Assembly: GCA_002633025.1 (NCBI GenBank)
Contig: NMRB01001299.1
Coordinates: 20,461 to 84,460, forward strand
DNA from: Notospermus geniculatus
Lineage: Eukaryota > Nemertea > Pilidiophora > Heteronemertea > Lineidae
Direction of reading: 5' to 3'
Length of the DNA stretch: 64,000 nt
A program made the position numbers and the translations under genes. Each line of letters opens with the position of its first letter. Position 1 is the stretch's first letter. The notes under the pieces were generated by a model. That model did no database searches and was not told the DNA's origin. It saw only the letters and a list, made by a program, of their open reading frames with translations. Positions 10,141 to 21,901 of this stretch are shown piece by piece.

Positions 10141-11749
10141 CTGGCTGTCTCTTGAAGCAGCTTCTCCTCTCGGGTCGTCAAACATGTTGTTCATATGTCT
10201 AGACCTCATATGAAGCACACAGGCCATCTTTTATCTAGTTACAGCCATTGATTTATATTTTCAATAAAGTCTTTAATTTTTGATATACCATTATTCTCAT
10301 TATATTTGCATTTCCTTTATACCCCAGAAAAACCTTCACTGTCCAGTATAGGAACACTGACACCAATGACAGACATCTACCGTCAGCATAATAGGAGCAG
10401 TCAGCCGCGCATGTTGCCAAAAAATGACCGCAAAGTTAGAGCAGACCAATACACACGAAAATCCACGTCATTCGTGCTCGATCAAGAATCAATGAGTCCG
10501 TTATATGCATTGAACTGAGCCATGGTGACACCTGTTCTTCGACTCGCTGACACTCCAATTTGCCAAGCGGGCACTGTGCCATTGGCACTATTTTTTTAAA
10601 ATGAAATCAGTGGCCGAATTCTCCCCATGGGGTGGACGAAGACTCCAAAGGGTGGCCGAATTCTGCGTTGAATGTTTATGAGATGCCCCCTGCAATAATT
10701 CATTTCCAAAACGAGGCTCTGTACATTGGCTGTATTGATACCTCGACACACTAGGAATACACACGTAGTGGTTAACACTGGATTCAGTGCATGGTCTGTC
10801 TGTGAGTGCGATCGTTTCTTAGGTGGCCGAATACTGCCGTAGCTCCCCTCCCCTTTGTCAGAGGCATCAAGTTTCGGTCCGATTCGATTCTTCGCTTGGC
10901 CCCCAGATGGCCAAAACCGAAAAGACACAACGTGCAACAACTCTTGAACTAATGAAAGGATCATCTCCAAATTTTTATTTTAGGTGCATCTAATGAGGAT
11001 ACATGACATACAGCGTGGCCCCAAAAAGACGCAACCGCATACTTACACCTACATTTGCACCTACATAATTGGTACGTGTGGATGGGGAATTTTCTTAGGA
11101 TCAAAATGAGACCAAGGTTGTCCAATTGGGTTGGTTCTAAACCTGGCACTTGCACTGGCACTGGCACTGGCCCCAGTACGCATATTGGTCTGCAGACATA
11201 TTATCTCTCTAAGAACAGGGACCATCTCAACAACGTCACTATTGGTGACTTCACTTAAAGGCGATCTCTGCTAGACCAGGGGCCATCTCAACACAAATAG
11301 GAGTTGGTTTAGAGGTGGCCTCTGTCACGACGGGGAGCGTGCGCACTACTTTTCAAGATGGAAACCTAGCGTGGATACTAGTGGTGATATTCCCAGATAT
11401 TTCCACCTACCATCAAGTTTGAAACCACTCGTTAGAAGCGTGGGATTTTTTTCCCGCTTATGATAGCGTACAAGGCTGGCGTCGATGTCCCAAGGAATAT
11501 GGAAGATTTGACCCGTTGGTCTCTCTAGGTTCCGTAGCTTTGGACAAGCTGAAAGAGAACTTCTACAAGTTGACCTTCAAACCGTATCTGGAGTTTCTAC
11601 AAGTAGCCGGAAGAGAAGACAGCGCCATAAATCGAAGGATCATCTGACATCATGCTATTACATGTATCAAGGCAAATGAGATAGGGCAGCCGAGAGGGCA
11701 AGAGATCGTACAGCTCCAGAGCCCTGACGTTGCTGTGAGTTTTCTCTAT

Positions 11750-12320
11750 TTAAGGGCAAGCTGTTGTTGTACATTTTCATATTGCTTGCATCCAGGCCCC
11801 TCTGAGAAAAGCAATAAAGACATCTCCAGTTGACTGTTTTTATTGTCCAATGTGATCACAGTGTGGTTTATAGAAACAGAAAATGAGCAAAGTCCCAAGA
11901 ATTACAGCTTTAATTACATTACGTAATCAAAAACAAAGAAATTTACCAAACATGAAAAACAGGTACAATTTTCTCAGAGAAGAAGCATGTAAATGACACA
12001 TTCAGGGAATGGCAGCAATGTCACAAACCAATAGAACCTGGGGTGGCAAGGGTGTATTGACCTGCACTTCATAGACACCGTACACGCTCAGTATACATTA
12101 GAAGAGAACCTGGAAGTACATGTAAAATCCAAATTCAACTAGTCTTTTACTTCAGCTTATTAGCTAATTAGTGCATTCTAAGACCCGTCTCATTCAATTC
12201 CTTTCGACTGACAGATCCCTCAGGTGCCTTCATTTTCGTCATGTAACTTGTACTTTTATGGTATTTTGACATGTTTTATTTCCAATGCTCCAAAAATGCA
12301 CAACGACAGCTTGCCCTTAA
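11750..12320. mobile_element. TTAA-flanked non-autonomous DNA element, copy 1
   Basis: Ends read TTAAGGGCAAGCTGT and ACAGCTTGCCCTTAA, giving inverted repeats of about 28 bp with TTAA at both edges (11750-11753 and 12317-12320). No transposase ORF. TTAA targets are typical of the piggyBac and Kolobok superfamilies. A second copy with about 80-90 percent identity over shared parts lies at 15336-16228. Confidence 0.75.
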
Positions 12321-12491
12321 CATAAGCTATGGGCCCACGGTGTGCCTAACCGTGCCGTCGGACAGATCCAAGATACGTTAATCGATTTGAGGTGTAACTA
12401 CCAGTCTTGCAATACTTCAGGTTGGGACATCATCGACCATTCAGGCGCAACCGTCTGCGAATAGGCAGAAGGTAGAAACACAACCTGGTCG

Positions 12492-13081
12492 ATGCGGGAC
12501 GGCTTCGATCCCACAAAGGAGATAAAACAAAAGGTGAGGTCGGTGGCCATGCAATCTGACCCTAATGAATCCTCCTCCTCCAACTTGGCGACTTTCCAAC
12601 TGGCGAAGTTCGCAGCAATTGGACACGAATCGGTGAAGCTGTACGAAGAATTTTTTAGACTGGCAAGGATGAATAGGGCAAAGTTAATATGCCGGCATTC
12701 TGCCTCGAAGTAATAGAGGTGGTACCCCCGATGTGATGTCGAAGGCACTACTGAAGCATTCTATGAGATCGAAGTCAAGACGCAAGGTGACGGCATCCAG
12801 CTCGGATGAGGAGGACGACGGAGGGAAGAAGAGGCAAACCAAGAAGGCATCTCCACTAGAATGCCTGTACCCTACCCAACAGCAATCCTTCAGCATTCTC
12901 CCCCTGCTGTTGCCTGATGCGATGTTTGGGTAATCGTATCGCTCGTATTACAGAAACAGTAGGCGGGGAAGAGGGGGTAGGATTGGAACCAGACCCATGC
13001 CCTGTTCGTTTTGTGAATCAAATGACCACTGGGTTTGTGATTGCCGAAAGATAAAAGCTTTGAGACTATCTATTGATAATT
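12492..13081 (+). pseudogene. Gag-like ORF with CCHC zinc knuckle (copy a)
   Basis: 12492-12713 encodes a helical segment (ATFQLAKFAAIGHESVKLYE); after a frame change 12733-12933 encodes a basic and acidic patch (SKSRRKVTASSSDEEDDGG). In the same frame, after one in-frame TAA at 12931, a retroviral-type knuckle follows: CSFCESNDHWVCDC at 13003-13044, spacing C-x2-C-x4-H-x4-C. This order suggests a Gag or ORF1 nucleic-acid-binding protein of a retroelement. No reverse transcriptase is attached. Broken by a stop and a frame change. Confidence 0.5.
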
Positions 13082-13611
13082 AGCTGGTAGTTCAACACGA
13101 GGTGTTCTGTTAGTACACTCTTCCAAATAATTGTATGCTCCAGCAGTTGACCCCGGGGTCACAGACCCTTTAGTGGGGGCTAGCTCCCCCACGTGCGTCA
13201 AAGGCTGGGAACTCTTCCCATTGAGGGCTTCCTTTATTTTTCCAGAATGTGGTAATGCTTGCCTGAAGACCCACTCATAAGAGAGCCAGAGGGGGAGCTG
13301 AAATCGGGATTCAACCCTCTAAGGGCAGCTGTGCAGTTAGGCGTACCCCTTCGTGGCGTCTTTTCGGTGGGATTTGCACAAAGGTTTTCTGCGTTCCTCC
13401 TGTTGTAGTGACATTACAAGAAGTGCATGTTTTGAAAGTGGCCTGTGATAAAGCATAATAATGTTGCCAACCACTGAGGCGGTGAAGTGAAATGTCACCC
13501 CGAGAAGGCAGTTGCTTTCGACTGGTGACAATTGATATTTTGTACAACTTTTGACTGGGTACCGTTTTGTATATGGTTCTGAAAGTTATTCTTTTTCTTA
13601 CAGGGCAGAGA

Positions 13612-13990
13612 AGAACCGGAAGAACAAACCATGCAGCGGCAATGATAACCAGGGCCCAGAGTCAGGTTCTGTTTCTGGGGCACATGTTCCGACATGTACT
13701 TATGTGAGTTCAGTTGGAAGATACATGCAGATTGTTCAACGGGCATGTGCCAAAGGTCAAACCAGGATCAAAATATCTCTTTAAGAAATGTGCCCAATTC
13801 ATCTTGGATACAAGATTCACTTGTATTGTGAACAACGTGAATATATTCTCGAAAATGTTGAAAAAGGAATATGTGGGCATTGATGAACCTTATGACATGT
13901 ATGAGAAGAAAGACTGTTTAAACAAGTAGCTAAACAACTGAAAGACGTGCTTGAGAAACACAACGTGAAACGTGATCACAACCAGGACAT
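13612..13990 (+). pseudogene. Unrecognised coding-like fragment
   Basis: A possible acceptor (TTTTTCTTACAG) precedes a Lys/Asn-rich frame (AEKNRKNKPCSGNDNQGPES) and, in another frame, a segment with FILDTRFTCIVNNVNIFSKM and IDEPYDMYEKKDCLNK. I do not recognise a domain. It lies directly upstream of the duplicated Helitron 5' region and could be an upstream part of that element. Confidence 0.3.
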
Positions 13991-14206
13991 CGAAATGAAT
14001 TACATGTAATATCATACAAAATGATTGTTCACAGAAAATGTCTCTTCAGTATTTAATAAAGGTATAAAAATTATTTCCTTTCAGAAAACTGTTTCCTCCA
14101 TCATTAATAATGCCGAAACGAAGATCTTCCATTGGAAGGGTTGACGGGCCTGCAAAACGAACGTGCAATTCCAGAGCCAATATTGAATCCATTAATACAT
14201 GTACTC
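13973..14206 (+). repeat. Direct duplication of the Helitron 5' region, upstream copy
   Basis: Nearly identical to 14593-14826 at a constant offset of 620 bp. It includes an acceptor-like TTTCCTTTCAG and the start codon region ATGCCGAAACGAAGATCTTC. In this copy the frame diverges after 14206 into a basic coiled-coil-like sequence that is not Helitron. Confidence 0.85.
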
Positions 14207-14592
14207 ATTACAAAATCCGAGATTGTGGCTGGTGACTTAACAGCCAAGCGACTATTACCAAAGGTATCCGCTTGGCCGAAAGCCACTTCGCAAAAGAAAT
14301 GTTCAAACAGAAGCACAGGCACCAAAATGAAATAGGCAAAATGAAGAAGGGCCTCCACCTGACAAAACAGCGGGAGTCACGCATTCAAAAAAAGCAACGC
14401 TTTGTCAGAAGAAAATGATAAGCTAAAGTTGCGGGTTTGCGCAACTGCAGCAAGAGATCCTGGAAGTAAAGGACGACGTTTTGGTACTGTCTCAGGTGTA
14501 CGCTTCGTCTGCAGATGAATATGACACCAGCATGAAAGTCATGAAGGCGGAGGGTACAACCAATGGAATCGAGCAAAATTAAGATCGTCAAA

Positions 14593-14826
14593 TGATCACA
14601 ACCAGGACATCGAAATGAATTACATGTAATATCATACAAAATGATTGTTGACAGAAAATGTCTCTTCAGTATTTAATAAAGGTATAAAAATTATTTCCTT
14701 TCAGAAAACTGTTTCCTCCATCATTAATAATGCCGAAACGAAGATCTTCCATTGGAAGGGTTGACGGGCCTGCAAAACGAAAGTGCAATTCCAGAGCCAA
14801 TCTTGAATCCATTAATACATGTACTC
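14593..14826 (+). repeat. Direct duplication of the Helitron 5' region, downstream copy
   Basis: Matches 13973-14206 with very few differences. This copy leads into the Helitron replicase ORF. Confidence 0.85.
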
Positions 14827-16512
14827 GCAATGTTTTAGAACCAACGGCACCACCAGCGCTTACGTACAATGAGGAAGATTGCCCACAGCAAACATGTATT
14901 GGTCCCATGAATGTCCTTTGTGAACACTGTGGAGCACAAAGATTTTCAAATGAGACACGATCTTTTTGTTGCCGAAATGGAAATATCAGTCTCCCGCTAT
15001 TTCCTCCACTACCGCCGTATTTGCAATCATTGTACAACAACACTGTCACAGACCAAGAATCACCCCACTTCCTAGAGAGAATTCGGTTGTATAACTGCGC
15101 CTTCCAAATGACAAGTTTCGGATGCAACGAAATCAATATGCCAGGATGGAATCCCTCATTCACGGTACACGGTCAGGTGTACCATAAAATCGGCACTACC
15201 ATGCCAGAAACCGATAGTACACCCAAGTTGCAAATGAAATCAAAACAAGACTGGCAATAGGGGATGGATTACGTCAACGTGTGATAGAAAAAGTCAACAA
15301 AACCTTGCACGAACACAACAGACACATTAGCATCCTTAAGGGCGAGCCATCATTTTGAATTTTCATAGTGCTTCAATCCAGGCCCCTCTGAGAAAAGCAG
15401 TAAAGACACCTCCACTTGACTTTTGTTTGGGTCCATTTTGATCACTGTGCTGTATAGACACAGGAAATGAGCAAAATCCCAAGAATTACAAGTTAATTAT
15501 ATTATGTAATCCAAAACAAAGAAATTCGCCAAACATGAAAAACAGGTACAATTTTCTCCTTTTTTTATTGTAAGTAAAATGATACTAATGTGCCAGTTCC
15601 CAAAAAAACAGCTGCCGGGCATTGTAGGGAACTTTTTTGTAGAAGGCAGCACATTGGTACCAATAAAAAAACCCAAAAAAAAAACAGGTAGAATTTTCTC
15701 AGAGAAGAAGCATGTAAATGACACATTCAGGTAGTGGCAGCAATGCCACAAACCCATAGAACCTGGGGTGGCAAGGATGTCTTGACCAGCATTTCATACA
15801 CAGCATACACGCTCAGTACATTAGAAGAGAACCAGGAAGTAAAATCCAGATCCAATATGGCCGCCCTGTTTTTGGAAAATTGGCAGCATTCATGCAGTTC
15901 ACTTGTCGAGTACTCTATGTCTGTTGAAAATAATGCTACCGAAAGGGGTGGGCTGGTTAGAAAAAACGACGAACTTTACGACACGCATGTTGTTTGATCT
16001 TCAAAGTGTGCCATTTCTTGGGAAAGTGTTCCGACAACTAGTCTTTTGTTTCAACTTATTAGCTAATTAGTGCGTTCCAAGATACATCTCATTCAATTCC
16101 TTTTGACTTATAGACCCCGCAGGTGCCTTCATTTTCGTCATATATCTTGTATTTTATGGTATTTTGACATCTTTTATTTACAACGCCTGGCCACGTTTCA
16201 AAAATTCAAAACGTTGGCTCGCCCTTAAAACAACATTGGAATGCGTAAGGACAAACTATTCTGATCTTCGCATCGTCATCCACGAGGAAAATGGCCGGCG
16301 AAGGAACACCCGCGTCGTAATAACATTGTATAATGCCCCACAGACCGATGACGTGGGTATTCTCATTTCACTGAAATACACGCAACACGAGACATAGTTT
16401 TGCACCAGCGAGACGGCAATCTTCAAAGAATATCAGAGTTGCACCGTTCGTACGATTCGCTCCAATACCCTCTGCTCCTCCCATACGCAACTGATACGTA
16501 CAACCTCAACTG
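14730..16512 (+). pseudogene. Helitron replicase/helicase, N-terminal region, interrupted and truncated
   Basis: Helitrons are rolling-circle DNA transposons. 14730 onward shows the Helitron-like N-terminal domain: a zinc-finger-like CEHCGAQRFSNETRSFCCRNG, then LPPYLQSLYNN, SPHFLERIRLYNCAFQMTS and FTVHGQVYHKIG. Around 15225 a small deletion shifts the frame, then NEIKTRLAIGDGLRQRVIEK and HEHNRHISIL continue to the TTAA element at 15336. After the element the protein resumes (KTTLECVRTNYSDLRIVIHE, then DIVLHQRDGNLQRISELHRS and YDSLQYPLLLPYATDTYNL) and stops near 16512. The Rep catalytic His/Tyr motifs and the helicase are missing. Collapsing one TTAA rejoins the codons in phase. Confidence 0.8.
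15336..16228. mobile_element. TTAA-flanked non-autonomous DNA element, copy 2, inside the Helitron ORF
   Basis: Ends TTAAGGGCGAGCCATCATTT and GTTGGCTCGCCCTTAA; TTAA at 15336-15339 and 16225-16228. The interior matches copy 1 (for example AGGCCCCTCTGAGAAAAGCA and CCTTCATTTTCGTCAT) but carries two extra blocks: about 15560-15690, bounded by a repeated AAACAGGTA(C/G)AATTTTCTC, and about 15862-16035. Confidence 0.8.
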
Positions 16513-16690
16513 TGTTGATTCTTACTGTGACTGAGGAGTTTTCAACAGACGTCATAGTGACGTATGTTTCATTTATGTTTTAATTCTTTCCGGGTGCCTG
16601 CTGATTCGGTTGCTGGGTAATGAAATCGAGAAAAAGGTGTTTTCTAGCGCAGAGACCTAGCAGAAAGCTCAGAAAAAATCGAAGAGGATT

Positions 16691-16873
16691 ATGGCCAACA
16701 CTTATCTGGCTGGGAGCTACACCCATTTTGCAACAACTGGTGTCCCACAGCCAAGGAGGCATCAATCAGTGGTATGCTCGCACAGGTCTGGGCCGCGCCT
16801 ATGCCATGTGTGCAAAATGCATGACCATCTTATCCAGAGTTGTCCAAAGGTGGCAGAACTGTCAGGCAACTAA
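16691..16873 (+). pseudogene. Gag-like fragment with CCHC zinc knuckle (copy b)
   Basis: A 60-residue frame ends in LCHVCKMHDHLIQSCPKV, a C-x2-C-x4-H-x4-C zinc knuckle at 16802-16843. The residues around it are basic. It is unlike copy a outside the knuckle. This is a typical nucleocapsid or LINE ORF1 module; the element it came from cannot be named. Confidence 0.45.
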
Positions 16874-17513
16874 ACCATGTTTTGGGGTTGTATTTCCTGA
16901 GCCAGATGAATGAGTGAGGGACAGTGGTTAAATCAGAGTATTTTAAACGTGTTGCATTTTGTTGTTAGGTCCTGTTGGTCAAAGTTTGACATAATTTAGT
17001 ACATTTCTTTTGGGGAACCTGGTAATTTGATGTTTCCTACGGGGTCTGCGTGGCACATCCTCAGGATAGGTGGATTATTTAGGAGATTCTCAGGTGGTTT
17101 AGACCGATAATCATCTGCATTTCGGAAAGTTGTGTTCAGCTGCATGTGGTGTTGGTTCTCGGTCTGTGGTTTTCATCACGCATCACTCTCTTCTTTCCCC
17201 AGGGACACCTAAGTACCAGTGGTTCGCAGTGAAAAGCCGTGGCGTCAGGATACAGATTATACGTACAGTGGCCAACTCGCTGTCCTTGTCTTGTTCAAAT
17301 CACTTACTACAGCTATCACGACCCTCTTTGTAGTGGTTAGAATGCGTATGGCTATTCCTTTGGTGTAAGAGTATACTACTTCTACTAACCTATATCTACC
17401 CTTTCCTGTCACACAGTCATGTACAACTCATAAAAAATCACACATTATATTACATGCATGTCCCTTTAAAACCAGTAGCACTTTATTATATTTATTCCTC
17501 TCTTTTGTTGCAG

Positions 17514-17945
17514 AATGACCACCGTCAAAAGTGTGAAATCCTATATGTCTACAAACAAAACAATGCCACAGAGAAAACAAGCCCTCAAGTGCAAAATTGT
17601 TAAGCTCGCTAACTCAATTACCTATACCAAAGACCGCAATGAGACAAGAAAAATTTTGGAGTTCTCCGTCGCCGACAACACTGGTGCTGTGAAAGTTGTT
17701 ACATACAACCACTTCAACAAAATTCCTGCAGATACAACTGCACTGCTTCAGAATTACATATCAAAGACCAACGAAATCGTCCTGACTAAGAATAGCAAGG
17801 TTTCAAGATTTCCACAAATGGATGTTGAAGAACAGTTNACCCCCCCCCCCCCCAATCAGTCCAGTTAAAGCAATAAAAGACATAAAGTCTTCACCGACGA
17901 AAACCCTCAACTCCATCAAAGGCGAGATAATATGTGACTCCCACT
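17514..17945 (+). pseudogene. RPA70-like OB-fold protein, N-terminal fold (RPA-like 2), truncated
   Basis: An acceptor (TTTTGTTGCAG) is followed immediately by ATG at 17515. One OB-fold is visible (LKCKIVKLANSITYTK, KILEFSVADNTGAVKVVTYN, ALLQNYISKTNEIVLTKNSK). A poly-C run next to an ambiguous base (17838) disturbs the frame; in the other frame the linker ISPVKAIKDIKSSPTKTLN and GEIICD continue, matching the linker of the 46-kb copy. It ends abruptly near 17945, where an unrelated protein family begins. Whether the poly-C shift is real or a sequencing error is undecided. Confidence 0.6.
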
Positions 17946-17994
17946 GGCAAAACCAGTCGCATGTCGCTCAGAAGTTGAGTGTCAACGAACTAAG

Positions 17995-19830
17995 ATGACA
18001 CCAGGAGAGAAAGGAAAAAATAGATTCTTTCGGATTTCACAAAACGTCATGTCAGACCGAGCAGCAAATGAAAAACTGTCCAACCACCATAACGCGCAAT
18101 GGAAAGATGATCTCATGGCTGATCTACCCAATGAGGACAGCACCACCGTTCACTCATTCTACTGCATGGTCCACGTTTTGCTTGGTTTCCATACTTACGG
18201 AGTGAAACACACTAACCAAGTGCAGAAGGAGATGGATGAGCAGGGGGTTAAGTTTGGGCGAGACGGTTTGGTTCCGTACAGGAGGGAAGTTGCAGTACAG
18301 AGAACTGTTCGTATCATCGCCGGGACCACTGCCCGATGAAAAGAATGGACAGCGAGACAGATGGCTTGCCTTCTGCCGACTTCATAATATTAAATCTGTG
18401 ATTGGAAACTATAAGGACAACCGCTTCAATTGTTTGTTTGAAACGGCAGCTCAGGTTCTTCTCCACAAGCAGCAACTGGTTGACCTCTTTGATAGCTTGG
18501 ACTCTGCTAATCCGAAGGTCAAGTCAGCTCGGCTTGACATGAATGATCCAAAAGTAATAACCATCATCCGAGTTCTTGCTGCCATATACTGCAAGCTCAC
18601 AGGACCCTATTGGGATGCAATGACGAGTGGACATCTCAATTATTTAGAGCTGTACCAAGACATCCAGCCAATGTTTCATAGGATTGAACAGTGGATTGCC
18701 TCACCCTTTACCATCCTAGATCCTGATGAGGACCCTGTGTTTGCCCAGTTTCCAGGAGAGCGTACTTCAGCTGTCTATGCCATCCTGAGAATATCAGGCG
18801 TTCTTACTGCTCGCTCCCTTCGTCACCGCAGACAAACCCCTGAGAGATTTCGCTTGATTTGCTGGAGTACTTGGCGCCTGAGAAAATGCGCCCAATCAGC
18901 GAACGCCATTTCTGAGTCACCTTAAGATGACAGTCATTACACGTAGATTGTACCGTAGTGTCACGCACAACACTGTGCTGAAGTACCTCAGCTTCCCCAC
19001 CTCAGCCTAACTAGAGATCTAACTAGAGATCAGTTACACGTATACATGTATAGCGGCCCTTGTAATATTCACAGCCAAGCAGCTGACACAGCTGACCTAG
19101 TTATGCCAGGCAATTAACCTATCCTACACTGCTGGATTCAATCTAAGTTGAGTTCAGCCTATCCTACATTCATCGCACAGAATGTATATCATTCTCAGGC
19201 CACACGTCGCGTAACTGGAGTTGATTTCATGTTCAGACCTGCTGGGTCAGCTTTGTTACCTGCGTAGTTCATGTGTAACAATCTGTGGCCAACTTAGGAT
19301 GAGATGGTGGGGATGAACATTTGCTGGAATGGCTTTGATACTCCACCGATTCAGGCGAAATCTCTCAGGGGTTTGTGTGCGGCGACGAAGGTAGCGAGCA
19401 CTAAGAACGCCTGATATTCTCAGGATGGTCTATGCAGCTGCCATGCAAAATCCAGAGCAGGACCAGCAAGAGTTGTTTCAGAAGTGTACTGTTGGGAGTC
19501 CTGGAAGGCATGAAAGAGGTTGTGTCAATCAGCTCTCCGATTTCTTAACCGGGTCACTCAGCCAGCCATTATCTGACAACAGTCAACGTCATGTCTCTTG
19601 TGCTCCACTCAACAACATGTCAAGTGAACGTGACTTCGGCACCCTTGATGCAAGTCAGCAACGTCGACGTTTTTCACACCAGTATACTTCTGTTGAAAGC
19701 TAATCGTGTGAGGTTCCGCCAGTGGTTAGATGAGAAGGGTGAAGAGGGAAGGACTCAACTTTTCCACAGGGCCATGAGAGAAGGAAAAAAAACTACGCCT
19801 GAAACATCAGGTGTTTGCGCAACTGATGAA
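17995..19830 (+). pseudogene. Unnamed multi-copy invertebrate protein family, split by a DNA element
   Basis: Segments in order: NVMSDRAANEKLSNHHNAQW, HSFYCMVHVLLGFHTYGVKH (17995-18330); after a one-base shift near 18330, DEKNGQRDRWLAFCRLHNIK, YKDNRFNCLFETAAQVLLHK and a segment starting TGPYWDAMTSGHLNYLELYQ to 18780; then, after the 647-bp element, AAMQNPEQDQQELFQKC, CAPLNNMSSERDFGTLDASQ and, after another shift near 19675, HTSILLLKANRVRFRQWLDE. The DRAA..H..AHC-like opening, conserved middle and closing SERDFG.LD segment are reminiscent of transposase-derived families, but I know no named domain. The N-terminus is missing. Function unknown. Confidence 0.6.
18781..19427. mobile_element. 647-bp TIR element with perfect 8-bp target duplication
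   Basis: Terminal inverted repeats of about 80 bp start CATCCTGAGAATATCAGGCG and end with its complement, CGCCTGATATTCTCAGGATG. Both sides are flanked by GTCTATGC (18773-18780 and 19428-19435). No transposase ORF. Eight-base duplications occur in the hAT, P and KDZ superfamilies; the CAT... terminus resembles P-type ends more than the CA(G/A)NG of hAT, but the assignment is a guess. Confidence 0.85.
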
Positions 19831-19875
19831 ATCATAGCATCAGACTTATCAGTATTAATATGTATCCTTATTTGA

Positions 19876-21900
19876 TATACCCATAAAAAAATTCGACAAA
19901 AATCTGTCCCTTAATTAGGGAGAAATGGCACTTTCAGTGATTTTAGTTTTTTGGCCCCCTAGTAGCAAATTCAAGAATCACATTTCACAAAAATTCTGTC
20001 TGGAAGTTGCTGCAACCTAGTGGTACATTTGTACAAAGTTTCAAAACGATAGTTCACAGCATTATCAAAATATAGTCCTTTGAAATTTTTCACAAAGCAC
20101 CCCTTGGAGGCCAAACTAGGAATCTAACCACCCTCAAAAACGAATTCGACCTATATCTTTGGCCCATATAGGCTATACACCCACCCCAACTCGCCAAAAA
20201 GTGAAGGCGCTAGAGCGCTAACAAACCAAAACGTTTGTTAGCCGTACGGACTGACGTTTGTTCGCCGTACAGACTAACGAACGACAGTCCACCACTCAAT
20301 GACCCCAACACAGCAAAAGCCCTGCTGGGCCCTGCGGCCAAGAGGGCTAAAAACTACAGACTTTTAAGCAGTAAATAGTTTACTGACGTCATCATAAATG
20401 TCTAGAGAATTTATCCTACACCGAAAAATCCAATTCCTTCGCTAATTTCTCCGGAGATCTTCGTCCAAAGCAACCAATAACGCCATGTTTTCGATTGCGT
20501 GTTGTTTGCGGGAGCCTACTAGGGTCTCGCAAAAAATTCCCTCTTAGCGTGGCCATTGCGTTCTCGCTAAAATAGCGTGGTCTTTATGAAACGCGGAGAA
20601 AACATTGCGTGGTGTTAGCGTGCTATTTTTGCAAGCCCGCAAACGCTTGCGTGCCTTTTATGAATAAGGCCCCTGATTGATTCCTTGAGTGGAGCTAATC
20701 TATTCAGCACGCTTGATATCACGTTAGCCTATAACCAGGGGCCTTATTCGGCAGCCCGGGAGGCAGCTTTCGAAAGGCCACTCTTAGTACTGCAACTACG
20801 CCATAGATGGCGCCAGCAACTGAGAAATTACGAATTTGGGCCCAGTGGACACTGTGCATCTTAGGCCGACACGCAATGTGTGTCACACTTGGATCGTCAT
20901 ACCATCTGTAGAATAGCCATATAAAAATTGGGCGCTGCAAGGTGGCTCTTTAAGTTCAGTCGCTGCCTCCAAGTATTCACTTCTTTTCTGGTTTTTGAAA
21001 TGAAGGTCGTGTCAAACGTGATTTACATTGTTTGTCAGGGCAAGAATAGATATAAAACCGCGAATGTTATCATAAATACACAAGGATGGCACTCCACTCA
21101 TTAAAAGGATGAAACAAATAGCTGCAAATACAGTACCGGTACCTGGCACAATTGACCTCCCTAAATCCGCGTACCTTCCCCGTACGTGACGAGGATGGTA
21201 GGCTTCAGTTCATCGCGTATGGTTGGGTACGTCACGCGTCTCTGTTGCGTGATGTCGGGTGAATGACGTTACGTCTTCACTGCATGCCTTCCATGACGCT
21301 GCGCCACGTCCTCGGAAGATACGAGGACGGTACGTGCATGACACTGCATGTAGTACGCGGATGGTGCGCGCCGCGGAAGGGGGGTCAATTGTGCAAGGTA
21401 CTGTACCCAACTCGCTACATCTTTGGTATCTGGCGTGGATGTTGCTCTTTCTCAATCTATTGATTTTCATTCACTGTCATTCACTGTAACTTTACCAACC
21501 ATTTCAATATTTGAAAGAAAATAACTTACTTCTTCAGTCAAAACTGAAACGACTGTTGAAACGACCTGTTTATAGATCTTTGATGACAGTTATAAAGGAC
21601 AATGACAGATTATTCGCAACTGTCTTGTTGTCGAACGAAATGACATGTTGATCATGTTTTGGAGGTCTTCAATAATAGATAATATCTTGGTCGTCGGGAA
21701 ATAATTTTTGTGTCTTCTGATAAGCTGATCCAAACGCATGATCACAATTGCCAACAAAACTTGTGTAAAATGATATCAACATACACTTGGCTGCGAAAAT
21801 TTTACAGTCCCAGGTCTCAATGGGTTCAGGCAAGTAACACAAAAAGTGTACTGAAATTGGCTTAGCTACTTCGCTTTCAACTGTGACGATGTTTTCCACA
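19876..21900. other. Intergenic; CpG-rich inverted repeats, no gene recognised
   Basis: 20480-20680 has many GCGT-containing repeats (for example GCGTGGTGTTAGCGTGC) ending in ATGAATAAGGCCCC. 21135-21402 is a hairpin-like element: a left arm containing GGCACAATTGACCTCCC faces a right arm containing GGGGGTCAATTGTGCAAGG. ORFs in this stretch lack motifs. Confidence 0.45.
21135..21402. mobile_element. CpG-rich inverted-repeat element
   Basis: Arms of about 25 bp (TTGCACAATTGACC.CCC type) enclose a GC-rich interior dense in ACGT and CACG motifs. MITE-like in size and structure; no target duplication identified. Confidence 0.45.
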
Positions 21901-21901
21901 T

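Larger units (their letters stand above)
9507..11749. other. Repeat-rich intergenic stretch
   Basis: No supported gene. It holds a short repeated phrase TTATGAATATCGGCCATGGT (9570 and 9845 areas), a hairpin element, a 55-bp tandem duplication, and a dispersed segment near 10868-10960 (AAGTTTCGGTCCGATTCGAT) that recurs near 39935, 49020 and 51800. The 70-residue ORF at 10306-10518 shows no motif. Confidence 0.5.

Noticed and set aside
21210-21489. Overlapping ORFs on both strands
   Set aside because: They lie within a CpG-rich inverted-repeat element with no protein motif.
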